A DNA stretch of 64,000 bases. Origin: Bacteroidota bacterium (GTDB lineage: Bacteria; Bacteroidota; Bacteroidia; M30B66). Shown in pieces: positions 8,695-16,893 of the stretch. Each line of letters begins with the position of its first letter. The first letter of the stretch is position 1. The notes below the pieces were generated by a model. It ran no database searches, was not told the origin of the DNA, and saw only the letters and a program-made list of their open reading frames with translations. The stretch spans positions 1 to 64,000 of the forward strand of contig JAIXYK010000044.1 of the NCBI GenBank assembly GCA_027490225.1, in the 5' to 3' direction. The position numbers and the translations under genes are program-made.

Positions 8695-9036
8695 TTTTTA
8701 ACAGCCTTTTCATAAAACTGTATTTTTAATTAACTTTCATAAATATCTTAAAAATACGCGAAACAGCTAACTTTGACATTCTCAGTAAACAAATCCTTGA
8801 GAAATAAGCAGTAGTAAAGACTTCAACAATCTCAGAGTGAACAAAAACTCCGTGCGCTTCGTGACCGTAGTGAACTCTGTGTAAATGAAAGAACAGCAAT
8901 CACTCCGTGCGCTCTGTGCAATAACCTCTGTGAACTCTGTGCTATTTAAGAAACTGCGAACACTTCAATAAGCTCAGTGTAAACAAAATAACTTCCGTGA
9001 GGTTTCAGCTTCGAAAAAGGCTTTAAATTCTAAATA
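8695..9036. repeat. gene-free convergent spacer with CTCnGTGnn 9-mer repeats
   Basis: The spacer lies between the convergent kinase and VOC genes and holds no credible gene. It contains two runs of 9-base units of the form CTCnGTGnn: a degenerate run at about 8848-8881 and a well-formed composite at 8903-8943. The composite is two 9-mers, ATAAC, then two 9-mers (41 nt). The same architecture recurs at 57962-58002, 58050-58090 and 58213-58253. Decayed copies of the word (for example around 8831 and 8972) suggest an older, larger array. Confidence 0.75.
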
Positions 9037-9459
9037 TTATGCTTCCTTCAATTTTTGGATATCAAATTTCTTCATTTGCATAAAAGCATACATTACCCTT
9101 GGTGCTTTCTCAGCATCGTTCATTAATTTGCCCAAAATAGAAGGCACTACCTGCCAGGAAATCCCAAATTTATCCTTTAACCATCCGCATTTGCCTTCTT
9201 CTCCTCCCTCGGTGAGTTTGTCCCAATAATTATCAATCTCATCTTGCGTTTCACAGCTAATTACAAAAGAAACAGCTTCATTAAATTTAAATTCTGGTCC
9301 ACCGTTTAAACCCATAAATTTAGTTCCGTTTAATTCAAATATTGTAACAAAAGGCGTAACAGAAATAATCTTGGAATTAGGAAAAATAGTACAATAAAAA
9401 TCTGCTGCTGCTTTCGAATTACTTTCGAACCATAAGCAAGGATAAATTGGGCTTACCAT
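9037..9459 (-). CDS. VOC-superfamily PhnB-like protein
   Basis: A 140-residue protein of the PhnB-like / 3-demethylubiquinone-9 3-methyltransferase-domain group of the vicinal-oxygen-chelate superfamily. Diagnostic stretches are PCLWFESNSKAAADFYCTIFP at the start, FMGLNGGPEFKFNEAVSFVI in the middle, and CGWLKDKFGISWQVVP near the end. Proteins of this type are small, soluble and usually of unknown reaction; metal-dependent chemistry on small molecules is presumed from the fold. It is a single-gene unit with its own consensus promoter upstream and a repeat-containing spacer downstream. Family is certain, function is not. Confidence 0.88.
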   Translation of the reverse strand: MVSPIYPCLWFESNSKAAADFYCTIFPNSKIISVTPFVTIFELNGTKFMGLNGGPEFKFNEAVSFVISCETQDEIDNYWDKLTEGGEEGKCGWLKDKFGISWQVVPSILGKLMNDAEKAPRVMYAFMQMKKFDIQKLKEA

Positions 9460-9509
9460 GCGTTTGTTTTTAACTTATGAATTAAATATTTCTGATGAAA
9501 AGTATGCAG

Positions 9510-9539
9510 CAAAAATAATAAATGAAGTTTAGGTCCAAA
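9510..9539 (-). promoter_or_regulatory. promoter of the VOC gene with both -33 and -7 boxes
   Basis: On the minus strand TTTG (9539-9536) is followed after 18 bases by TATTTTTG (9517-9510). Both boxes match the Bacteroidota housekeeping promoter; spacing is one base below the usual minimum of 19. The start site would fall near 9505, giving a leader of about 46 nt before the ATG at 9459. This is the best promoter match in the window. Confidence 0.6.
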
Positions 9540-9566
9540 CACACTCAAAATTTGTAGGCGCTGCTT

Positions 9567-11393
9567 TTACTGCTTCAAAACCTTGAATGTAGCATTAGTG
9601 TTATTTGATTTCACCTGTACTAAGTAGATTCCAGGAGCTGCATCAGCAATGTTTATCGTTTGATTTAAGTTACAGTTTGAGAAGCTGCAAATAGTTGCTC
9701 CTAATAAATTGCAAACTGAAACATCAAATGAACTGTTATTGTCTTTAATTCCTGATATTTGAAACAAACCCGTGGATGGATTTGGATAAATGCTAATAGT
9801 TGAATTGCCATAATTAGCGTAAATATTATTAATAACAACATTCAAAATAGAAGAAGTATCAGCACTTATGCATCCTGATGTGTAAGCATAAGTCACACTG
9901 TAATTCCCTGTCTCTGTTGCTAAGAGCGTTTGTCCATTTTCGTTATTTAACATATTGCCATTGAAATACCATTGAATATCACCTGAAAATTCAGGACTAG
10001 CAGTAAGTTGATTTCCGTTTGCAATAATTGTGGGTGTAGGCGCAATGTCGGGTTGTTCGGTAAAATTACCTAAATAAAAACCACGATTGGCAGTTGCTGT
10101 TGTGCAACTAAAAATAGGTGCCGTGAAGCCAGTCAATTTCCCACCTACGTAATAATTTCCATTTCCATCAGCCAACAAACTAAGAGCATCTGTTTGACTT
10201 AAGTTTTGAATGTAATTGAACGCATTTATGTAATTTCCATTTGCATCAAACTTGGCTATAAAAGGCAAACTTTGACTGGCTGCAGTTAAAATGAATGAGC
10301 CAAATTGTGTATTACCAGTATACCCGCCACCTATTACAATACCGCTGTTATCTGGCGCCTTTTGCATGCACCAAGCATAAGCCAGCCCTGTACTTTGTAA
10401 AGCTTGAGCCCAAATTCCAGCTCCATTGCCATCTAGTTTAATTATAGTTCCCTGACCAGTAAAGTCAGTGCTTTGGATAGTATCATTTCCAATAATCATT
10501 TCAAGATTAACTTGCACAGCCGCATACACATTTTCACTGCTATCAATGGCTACCGGAATAAAATTATTATCTGGGTCGCGGGCATTGCTTGCATATTTTG
10601 CCCAAACAAGGTTCATATTGGTATCGCAGCGAACAAATAAAACTGGTGCTGTTAAAAATGGATTTCCAATATGAAATAATGTGTCGGTGCCATAAGCAAC
10701 GGTGCCACGCGAGTAGGCTGCAAATAATAAATCACCATTCGGAAATACAGATGAGCCTTTAAACAATAAACCACTTGATGCAGTTGGAGAACTGTAGTAA
10801 CTTGCTGTGAGATTTGCACCAACAACTCCGGCTGTATCTATTTTACTCACCTTCAAATTACCCGATTGATAATAAAGGTATCCATTACTGTATTGCAGCA
10901 TACAACCTCCGCCGTTGGTGGCAACACCTGTGTTTTGTTTCCAAACAAAATTTCCATCGCTATCTAATTTAATTAATTGATTGGTAAAGTCAACTGCTGG
11001 AACTGTATCTTCATTCACTATAATAGCACCATTGCCTGCGCCTTGCCCAAGAATATAGAGACTACCAGCATCGTCGGTTTCAATATTAAATGGACTAAAA
11101 CTACCGCCTAATTCACCTACCCGATTTATAAATAATAAATCACCTTGGGCATTAAACTTATATATATAGGCGGTAATGCCATCAAAAGGTTGCATGGTAT
11201 CGCCTTGACATTGCTGGGCATGATTGCTATAGTCAAATGTGTAAATATTTCCCTGAGGGTCGCGGGCAATATCAACGGCGCCATAATAGGAATTGGCTAT
11301 TCCCGCTGCCCCGCCAGCAGTAGCCCAATCGAAGCGTTGAGCAAATAGCTGACTTGAAAGTATTGTAAGACAAATTAGTACAGATTTTTTCAT
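9567..11393 (-). CDS. secreted beta-propeller-like protein with T9SS type A sorting domain
   Basis: A 608-residue exported protein. It has a signal peptide (MKKSVLICLTILSSQLFAQ), then repeated strands of the type GNIYTFDYS, GNFVWKQNTG, GNYYVGGKLTG that resemble SBBP-like propeller repeats, a short Ig-like stretch (about residues 445-520), and a C-terminal domain beginning ISIYPNPSTGLFQISG and ending GIYLVQVKSNNTNATFKVLKQ. That ending is the type A signal for outer-membrane translocation by T9SS. It follows the related gene at 11442-13073 after 48 nt on the same strand, so the two are likely co-expressed. The biological role is unknown; surface or secreted location is well supported. Confidence 0.9.
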   Translation of the reverse strand: MKKSVLICLTILSSQLFAQRFDWATAGGAAGIANSYYGAVDIARDPQGNIYTFDYSNHAQQCQGDTMQPFDGITAYIYKFNAQGDLLFINRVGELGGSFSPFNIETDDAGSLYILGQGAGNGAIIVNEDTVPAVDFTNQLIKLDSDGNFVWKQNTGVATNGGGCMLQYSNGYLYYQSGNLKVSKIDTAGVVGANLTASYYSSPTASSGLLFKGSSVFPNGDLLFAAYSRGTVAYGTDTLFHIGNPFLTAPVLFVRCDTNMNLVWAKYASNARDPDNNFIPVAIDSSENVYAAVQVNLEMIIGNDTIQSTDFTGQGTIIKLDGNGAGIWAQALQSTGLAYAWCMQKAPDNSGIVIGGGYTGNTQFGSFILTAASQSLPFIAKFDANGNYINAFNYIQNLSQTDALSLLADGNGNYYVGGKLTGFTAPIFSCTTATANRGFYLGNFTEQPDIAPTPTIIANGNQLTASPEFSGDIQWYFNGNMLNNENGQTLLATETGNYSVTYAYTSGCISADTSSILNVVINNIYANYGNSTISIYPNPSTGLFQISGIKDNNSSFDVSVCNLLGATICSFSNCNLNQTINIADAAPGIYLVQVKSNNTNATFKVLKQ

Positions 11394-11441
11394 TTTGGGT
11401 TTGGTTATAGTATATTTGGGTAATTAAAATTTCAAGTTTGA

Positions 11442-13073
11442 TTATTGTAAAATCATTTTTTTGCATATTCTCCCTGCTTTTACCAGGTATATTCCTGCTG
11501 CAACATGTGAAAGATTCATAGAAGTCTCCTGCTTTTCAGCGGAGAGAACCGACATGATTAGTCGTCCTTGCATGTCGCGCAATTCTACAACTTCATTTGG
11601 CTTTACTCCAGCTAAGGTAACTGTTGTGTTTGAGCCAGCAGGATTAGGATAGATTGTGAAATCTGAATTTGAAACTGGATTTATTCCTGTTGTGAAATCG
11701 TAATGATAACGTCCTATTGTCCAACGGTCAGCTGTAAACGAGCCTTTCTGCGCACCAATTCCATGAGTATAAAACGTTCTGTTTCCTTCGTAAATCATTC
11801 CGTTTATAGCTGAATATAAAGTGCCATTCTGGAATAAAGAGGTTTCTAACAAACCTTGTGGATTGATGATAAAAATTGATATTCCACCATAACCAGAAGA
11901 ATTTCCAAACGAAGAAGCAATAACAAATCCGTTTTCATCTACAATAATTCTTGACGGATATTCAGAGGAAAATTCTACCCCTGAGGAACCCTCATATACA
12001 TAGTTCCATTGGTATTCACCTGTACTGTTGAATTTATAAATGGCTGGTCTAATTTGCGAACTTCCACCACTACCTCCCAATTGATCTCCTGCGAATCCGC
12101 CTCCTCCACCAACAAACTTGCTTTTAACTAAATAAACAAAAACGTTTTCTGAATTATCTAAAACTATGTCACGATATAAATAACCGTAAACATCTTGTTC
12201 TTCCAAAATATGAGTGGTTTGCCAAATAAGTTCTCCACCTTCTGAAAACCTCGCTAAATGGATACGTTGATCTTGATTTACATTGTAATTATTCAAGTAT
12301 GTTGCGAAAAGCACATCTCCATTAGGGTAAAATAAGGTCTGAACTTGTCCAGATCCTTGATATCCAACTACGGGAATAGGCTCGAACCAGCGCAAGTTCA
12401 AATCAGAATCCCAAGACGAAAATCTCAAGGTATCTAAATCAGAAGTATTCATATAAATATTATCACCAGCTCCAACTGCAATTTTTTTAATACCTGTCCA
12501 GCCAATTGGAGCTGTAATCACTTCACTTATAACAACTCCTGTACTTGCATTTATCTTGAATAAGTGGGGAACAATCGTGTTATATGCTGCGGCATACATA
12601 TCTCCAGTAACATAAAGTACTGTCTCGTCATTCGACAATTTCACATCATTGAATTCTCCTGAAAATGTGGATGTAAATAATTCTTCAGCATATATTAAGT
12701 TGCCAGCCGAATCGGTTTTGTAAACATACCTTCCTCCAAACGGAAAAGCGGGTTGAAAACCAACTCCATATGCATCTCCGTTAGATGCAATAGCCACAGA
12801 TTCTACTCCTGCATTTCCACAGTTGTTACAAGCATTAAATTGCTCGTGTTCCATGTACCAGTTTTCTTGTCCATCGGTTGTTATAGATTGAGCCGATTGC
12901 CAGGAGCCTCCCTCAAAAAGTGTTGTATGTGTATAGATATTATTATTCACAATTCGCATGTAGGAATCGTTGAATGAAAAGCTAAAAGGCCGATCGGTAT
13001 GCCAAACCTGATTTATTTGGGCATGGAGAAGTCCTTGGATAGAAATCAAAAAAAATAGTAGTGCTTTTTTCAT
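11442..13073 (-). CDS. secreted propeller-like protein with T9SS type A sorting domain
   Basis: A 543-residue exported protein with signal peptide MKKALLFFLISIQGLLHAQ. The body has repeating segments such as DAYGVGFQPAFPFGGRYVYK, GDVLFATYL and ENVFVYLVKSK, similar in style to the downstream T9SS protein, and a glycine-rich loop FVGGGGGFAGDQLGGSGGSS at about residues 315-335. The C-terminus starts FTIYPNPAGSNTTVTL and ends GIYLVKAGRICKKMILQ, a type A T9SS sorting domain. The two neighbouring T9SS genes look like diverged relatives of one propeller family. Substrate or partner unknown. Confidence 0.9.
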   Translation of the reverse strand: MKKALLFFLISIQGLLHAQINQVWHTDRPFSFSFNDSYMRIVNNNIYTHTTLFEGGSWQSAQSITTDGQENWYMEHEQFNACNNCGNAGVESVAIASNGDAYGVGFQPAFPFGGRYVYKTDSAGNLIYAEELFTSTFSGEFNDVKLSNDETVLYVTGDMYAAAYNTIVPHLFKINASTGVVISEVITAPIGWTGIKKIAVGAGDNIYMNTSDLDTLRFSSWDSDLNLRWFEPIPVVGYQGSGQVQTLFYPNGDVLFATYLNNYNVNQDQRIHLARFSEGGELIWQTTHILEEQDVYGYLYRDIVLDNSENVFVYLVKSKFVGGGGGFAGDQLGGSGGSSQIRPAIYKFNSTGEYQWNYVYEGSSGVEFSSEYPSRIIVDENGFVIASSFGNSSGYGGISIFIINPQGLLETSLFQNGTLYSAINGMIYEGNRTFYTHGIGAQKGSFTADRWTIGRYHYDFTTGINPVSNSDFTIYPNPAGSNTTVTLAGVKPNEVVELRDMQGRLIMSVLSAEKQETSMNLSHVAAGIYLVKAGRICKKMILQ

Positions 13074-13449
13074 AATTTAATTTTGAATTGTAAAACAGTG
13101 TTCATTTCTATAGTTTTTTGAAATGAATGTTTGTTTGGCAAATCTAGATTAATCTCCATTAAACTAACTATAACATTTTATCTATTGGCTGATTGAATTT
13201 ATAGCTTAACCGACTCTTAACATTTAAATGAAATTGCTACGGGCCACGATTGAAGAAAGTACCCCGCCAAAGGCTGCATTGCGCGCGGTGCGGAGTACTT
13301 CTGAAAGCGTGACAAGCCCGCCAAAAAATCATGCTAAATACTTGATTAGCTGACAGTTTTGCAATTAAACCCAAAAACTACTGACACAATTTCCGAATCT
13401 CAATTTTGGGGCAATTGTTGACTGCGGCTTACCAAATTAATTTATAGAT
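13074..13449. other. divergent spacer between T9SS gene and clpB
   Basis: No gene is visible in these 376 bases. A perfect 8-bp inverted repeat, TTCATTTC and GAAATGAA with an 11-base loop, lies at 13101-13127 close to the T9SS gene start. A GC-rich dispersed repeat lies at 13239-13325. The 120 bases before clpB contain TTGTTGACTGCGGCTTACC (13417-13435) and AATTTATAG, but no clear TAnnTTTG element. Confidence 0.6.
13239..13325 (-). repeat. dispersed GC-rich repeat, member D (inverted orientation)
   Basis: Read on the minus strand this block runs GGCGGGCTTGTCACGCTTTC, then a hairpin with arms AAGTACTCCGC and GCGGGGTACTT (one mismatch), then TTCAATCGTGGCCCG. The CGCTTTC word, the central hairpin and the CAATCGTGGC tail are shared in the same order with the blocks at 16074, 26845 and 59521. 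It sits about 125 bp upstream of clpB, so a regulatory effect is possible but unproven. Confidence 0.55.
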
Positions 13450-16059
13450 ATGAACTTTAATCAGTATACCAATAAAGCGCAGGAGGCAGTGCAAAAAGCA
13501 CAGCAGTTTGCAGCAGATAACGACCAGCAAGCCATAGAAACTGGTCATTTATTAAAAGGATTATTAACCGTAGATGCACAAGTTTTACCATTTCTATTTA
13601 ATAAAATGGGCGTAAATATGCCCGGAACAGTTGCGGCGCTTGAAAAAATAGTGAGCACTTACCCAAAAGTTACTGGCGGAACTCCATACCTGAGCAACGA
13701 TGCCCAAAAAGCCCTGAACGTTGCCGACAAAGAAAAAACTAAAATGGGCGACGAGTTCGTAACCATTGAACATATTTTACTGGGAATCGTGGCCGGAAAC
13801 GATACCATTTCTCGCTTATTAAAAGATGCCGGCATAACACAAGATGGCCTTAAAACTGGAATTGAAGGCATGCGCAAGGGCCAAAAAGTAACCTCATCGA
13901 GCGGGGAAGATACTTTTAACGCATTGAACAAATATGCGCGGAACCTCAACGAACTGGCGAAAAAAGGCAAACTCGACCCTGTAATTGGGCGTGATGAAGA
14001 AATAAGGCGCGTGTTGCAAATTTTATCACGCAGAACGAAAAATAATCCATTATTAATTGGAGAACCTGGCGTAGGTAAAACTGCCATTGCCGAAGGTCTG
14101 GCGCACAGAATTGTGAATGGTGATGTGCCAGAAAATTTGAAACAAAAACAAATTTATTCGCTCGATATGGGCGCTTTAATTGCCGGTGCTAAATATAAGG
14201 GCGAGTTTGAGGAACGCCTAAAAGCTGTGGTAAGCGAAGTGATTGGTGCCGAAGGTGATATCGTATTGTTTATTGACGAAATTCATACCTTGGTGGGCGC
14301 TGGTGCATCAGAAGGAGCAATGGATGCGGCAAACATTTTAAAACCTGCTTTGGCACGTGGAGAATTGCGCGCAATTGGAGCAACTACTTTAAACGAATAC
14401 CAAAAATACTTCGAAAAAGACAAAGCTTTAGAACGTCGTTTTCAGCAAGTGTTGATTGATGAACCGGATGCTGCCGATGCAATCTCTATTCTCCGTGGAT
14501 TAAAAGATAAATACGAAAATCACCACAAGGTGATGATTAAAGATGAGGCGATTATAGCTGCCGTTGAAATGAGTCAGCGGTACATCAACGACCGTTTTTT
14601 GCCCGATAAAGCCATAGATTTAATTGATGAAGCTGCTGCAAAATTGCGCATGGAAATTAATTCCTTGCCGGAGGAATTAGATGAAATGGAACGCAAAATT
14701 CGCCAGCTCGAAATTGAGCGCGAAGCCATAAAACGTGAAAACGATACCAAGAAAAATGCACTGTTGCAGGAAGAAATTGCCAACTTGGAAGATGCCCGCA
14801 ACTCTTTGCGTGCAAAATGGCAAAGCGAAAAAGATGTGGTAGACCAGATTCAAGCTACAAAAGCGCTGGTAGAACAATATAAATACGATGCAGAGCAAGC
14901 CGAACGCAGCGGAGATTTTGGGAAAGTGGCCGAAATACGCTACGGCCGCATCAAAGAAGCGGAACTGAAAATTGAAGAATTAAAAAGCAAATTATTGGTG
15001 ACCCAAAGCGGCAAAGCAATGATTAAAGAGGAGGTTGATGCCGAAGATATTGCAGGAATTGTAAGTCGTTGGACGGGCATTCCCGTAAGCCGCATGCTGC
15101 AAAGCGAGCGTGAAAAATTACTGCACCTCGAAGATGAATTGCACAAGCGCGTAGTTGGTCAGGAAGAAGCCATTGAAGCAGTTTCTGACGCCATTCGCAG
15201 GGCAAGAGCTGGCCTACAAGACCAAAAACGTCCTATTGGCTCCTTCATATTTTTAGGAACTACAGGTGTTGGTAAAACCGAATTGGCAAAAGCCTTGGCC
15301 GAATTTCTATTTAATAACGAGCAAGCCATCACACGCATCGACATGAGCGAATACCAAGAACGTCATTCTGTGAGCCGTTTAGTGGGAGCGCCTCCGGGAT
15401 ATGTTGGCTACGAAGAAGGTGGTCAGTTAACCGAGGCCGTTCGCCGTAAACCATACAGTGTGGTGCTTTTGGATGAAATTGAAAAAGCGCATCCAGATGT
15501 GTTCAATATACTTTTGCAAGTGCTAGACGATGGCCGTTTAACTGACAATAAAGGTCGCGTGGTGAATTTCAAGAATTCCATCATCATTATGACCAGCAAT
15601 ATCGGTTCTCACTTGATACAAGAAAGCTTCGAAGGTCTTACTGAGTTTAACCGTGATGAAGTAATTGCAGAATCTAAATTGAAGGTGTTCGAGTTGTTGA
15701 AAAAGACCATTCGTCCGGAGTTTTTAAATCGCATCGACGATGTTATTTTATTCCAGCCATTGACCCGCGAAAATGTTGAGGAAATTGTAAAAATTCAATT
15801 CCGTGGATTGCAAAAAATGGTGCAAGAACAAGGCTTAGAACTTTCTGTTACCGACGAAGCCATCGATTGGCTGGCGCAATTGGGTTATGACCCGCAATTT
15901 GGCGCACGTCCTGTAAAACGCGTGTTTCAAAAGAAAGTGCTGAACCAGTTGAGCAAGCAGATTTTGGCCGGCAGCATCATTCCCGGCAGCGCCATTGTTT
16001 TAGACATGGTAGCCAACGAATTGTTTTTTAGAAATAAAGAGCAGGAATTGTTAGTTTAA
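13450..16059 (+). CDS. clpB: ATP-dependent chaperone ClpB
   Basis: An 869-residue ClpB disaggregase, which with DnaK extracts and refolds polypeptides from aggregates in the cytosol. It has the Clp N-domain (about residues 1-145), first AAA+ domain with Walker [10 protein letters not shown] at about 203 and Walker [12 protein letters not shown], the coiled-coil middle domain (about 405-525, rich in E/K/R), and second AAA+ domain with Walker [10 protein letters not shown] at about 602 and sensor region [10 protein letters not shown]. The middle domain separates ClpB from ClpC and ClpA. Full length and intact. The gene uses more G/C-ending codons than its neighbours, as expected for high expression. 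Heat-shock control is likely from the family, not visible here. Confidence 0.97.
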   Translation: MNFNQYTNKAQEAVQKAQQFAADNDQQAIETGHLLKGLLTVDAQVLPFLFNKMGVNMPGTVAALEKIVSTYPKVTGGTPYLSNDAQKALNVADKEKTKMGDEFVTIEHILLGIVAGNDTISRLLKDAGITQDGLKTGIEGMRKGQKVTSSSGEDTFNALNKYARNLNELAKKGKLDPVIGRDEEIRRVLQILSRRTKNNPLLIGEPGVGKTAIAEGLAHRIVNGDVPENLKQKQIYSLDMGALIAGAKYKGEFEERLKAVVSEVIGAEGDIVLFIDEIHTLVGAGASEGAMDAANILKPALARGELRAIGATTLNEYQKYFEKDKALERRFQQVLIDEPDAADAISILRGLKDKYENHHKVMIKDEAIIAAVEMSQRYINDRFLPDKAIDLIDEAAAKLRMEINSLPEELDEMERKIRQLEIEREAIKRENDTKKNALLQEEIANLEDARNSLRAKWQSEKDVVDQIQATKALVEQYKYDAEQAERSGDFGKVAEIRYGRIKEAELKIEELKSKLLVTQSGKAMIKEEVDAEDIAGIVSRWTGIPVSRMLQSEREKLLHLEDELHKRVVGQEEAIEAVSDAIRRARAGLQDQKRPIGSFIFLGTTGVGKTELAKALAEFLFNNEQAITRIDMSEYQERHSVSRLVGAPPGYVGYEEGGQLTEAVRRKPYSVVLLDEIEKAHPDVFNILLQVLDDGRLTDNKGRVVNFKNSIIIMTSNIGSHLIQESFEGLTEFNRDEVIAESKLKVFELLKKTIRPEFLNRIDDVILFQPLTRENVEEIVKIQFRGLQKMVQEQGLELSVTDEAIDWLAQLGYDPQFGARPVKRVFQKKVLNQLSKQILAGSIIPGSAIVLDMVANELFFRNKEQELLV

Positions 16060-16073
16060 AATAAGTTAAATGA

Positions 16074-16155
16074 ATGGGCCGCCTTTTCCCGCTATCGCCT
16101 ATACTGCCCTCGTTCCTCGGGCGGTATTTGGCTCTATCGGGGGCGGGGCTGCAGT
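16074..16155 (+). repeat. dispersed GC-rich repeat, member C
   Basis: The block begins GGGCCGCCTTTTCCCGCTAT, contains a hairpin with arms ATACTGCCC and GGGCGGTAT, and ends GGCTCTATCGGGGGCGGGG followed by CTGCAGT. Its last 35 bases (16121-16155) align closely with 59620-59655. It begins 14 bases after the clpB stop and reads open in frame with the next gene, which gives a false N-terminal extension there. Confidence 0.65.
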
Positions 16156-16204
16156 AATTAATTGGGCCTTAAAATTCCAATCAAATTCATTTCTTTACCG
16201 AAAC

Positions 16205-16720
16205 ATGACAATTATAAATTTAGTTTTTATTTGCTGGACTTGCATAACAAATGCTGCATTAAATTTCGACCATAAAATCTTTAATCAAGCTAATTTATCA
16301 GCAACAGAAAGCTTCAGCACCTCTCAAATTGATACAAATTTAGTAACTGGCTGGTATTACATAAGCGATTCAGAAAATGGTTTTAAGAGGAATATTACCG
16401 GAACAATTGAATATCATTTTATTACTCCAGTGCCAATTTTAACAGTAAAAGATTTTAAAAATATTAATATTTACAAAAATAATTATAGCCATGATTTGGG
16501 CTTAGGCATTGAGTTTACTGAAGCTGGAACTGAAAAATGGAGCGCTGCTACCGAGAAATCAATTGGTAAAAAGCTGGCATTTATTTTAAAAAACAAATTG
16601 ATATTCGCGCCCATAATAAATCAAAAAATTACTGGAGGATTTTCAGCAATAACAGGTCGAAACACTTCAAAAAAAGACTTGAAAAAATTAAAAAGAGAAA
16701 TAGAAGCAGAAATGAAATAG
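16205..16720 (+). CDS. small protein with SecD/SecF P1-head-like domain
   Basis: A 171-residue protein starting at ATG 16205; an in-frame ATG at 16072 exists, but the codons between lie in a GC-rich repeat. The N-terminus MTIINLVFICWTCITNAAL could be a weak signal peptide. Residues about 100-150, LGLGIEFTEAGTEKWSAATE followed by IGKKLAFILKNKLIFAPIIN and ITGGFSAITG, resemble the periplasmic P1 head subdomain of SecDF, which is normally part of a 600-1000 residue translocase subunit. There are no membrane segments of SecDF here. It is therefore an orphan head-domain protein; partner and function are unknown. Confidence 0.65.
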   Translation: MTIINLVFICWTCITNAALNFDHKIFNQANLSATESFSTSQIDTNLVTGWYYISDSENGFKRNITGTIEYHFITPVPILTVKDFKNINIYKNNYSHDLGLGIEFTEAGTEKWSAATEKSIGKKLAFILKNKLIFAPIINQKITGGFSAITGRNTSKKDLKKLKREIEAEMK

Positions 16721-16893
16721 CTGATTAAAAATATGAAGAATTAACAAGCCATCGAAATTTCAACATCATATTTCAGCAACGAATAATATAATAAACTGCC
16801 ACTGTAAATACAATTAACATTCTCACACTCATAATTATTCAATTCAATTGCCGTTGTTGACATGATTTTCTTCAATTTGCGCAATTGTAAATC

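Noticed and set aside
16070-16204. In-frame N-terminal extension of the SecD-head-like gene
   Set aside because: The codons lie in a GC-rich dispersed repeat with hairpins and give a sequence unlike the rest of the protein; ATG 16205 gives a plausible hydrophobic leader.
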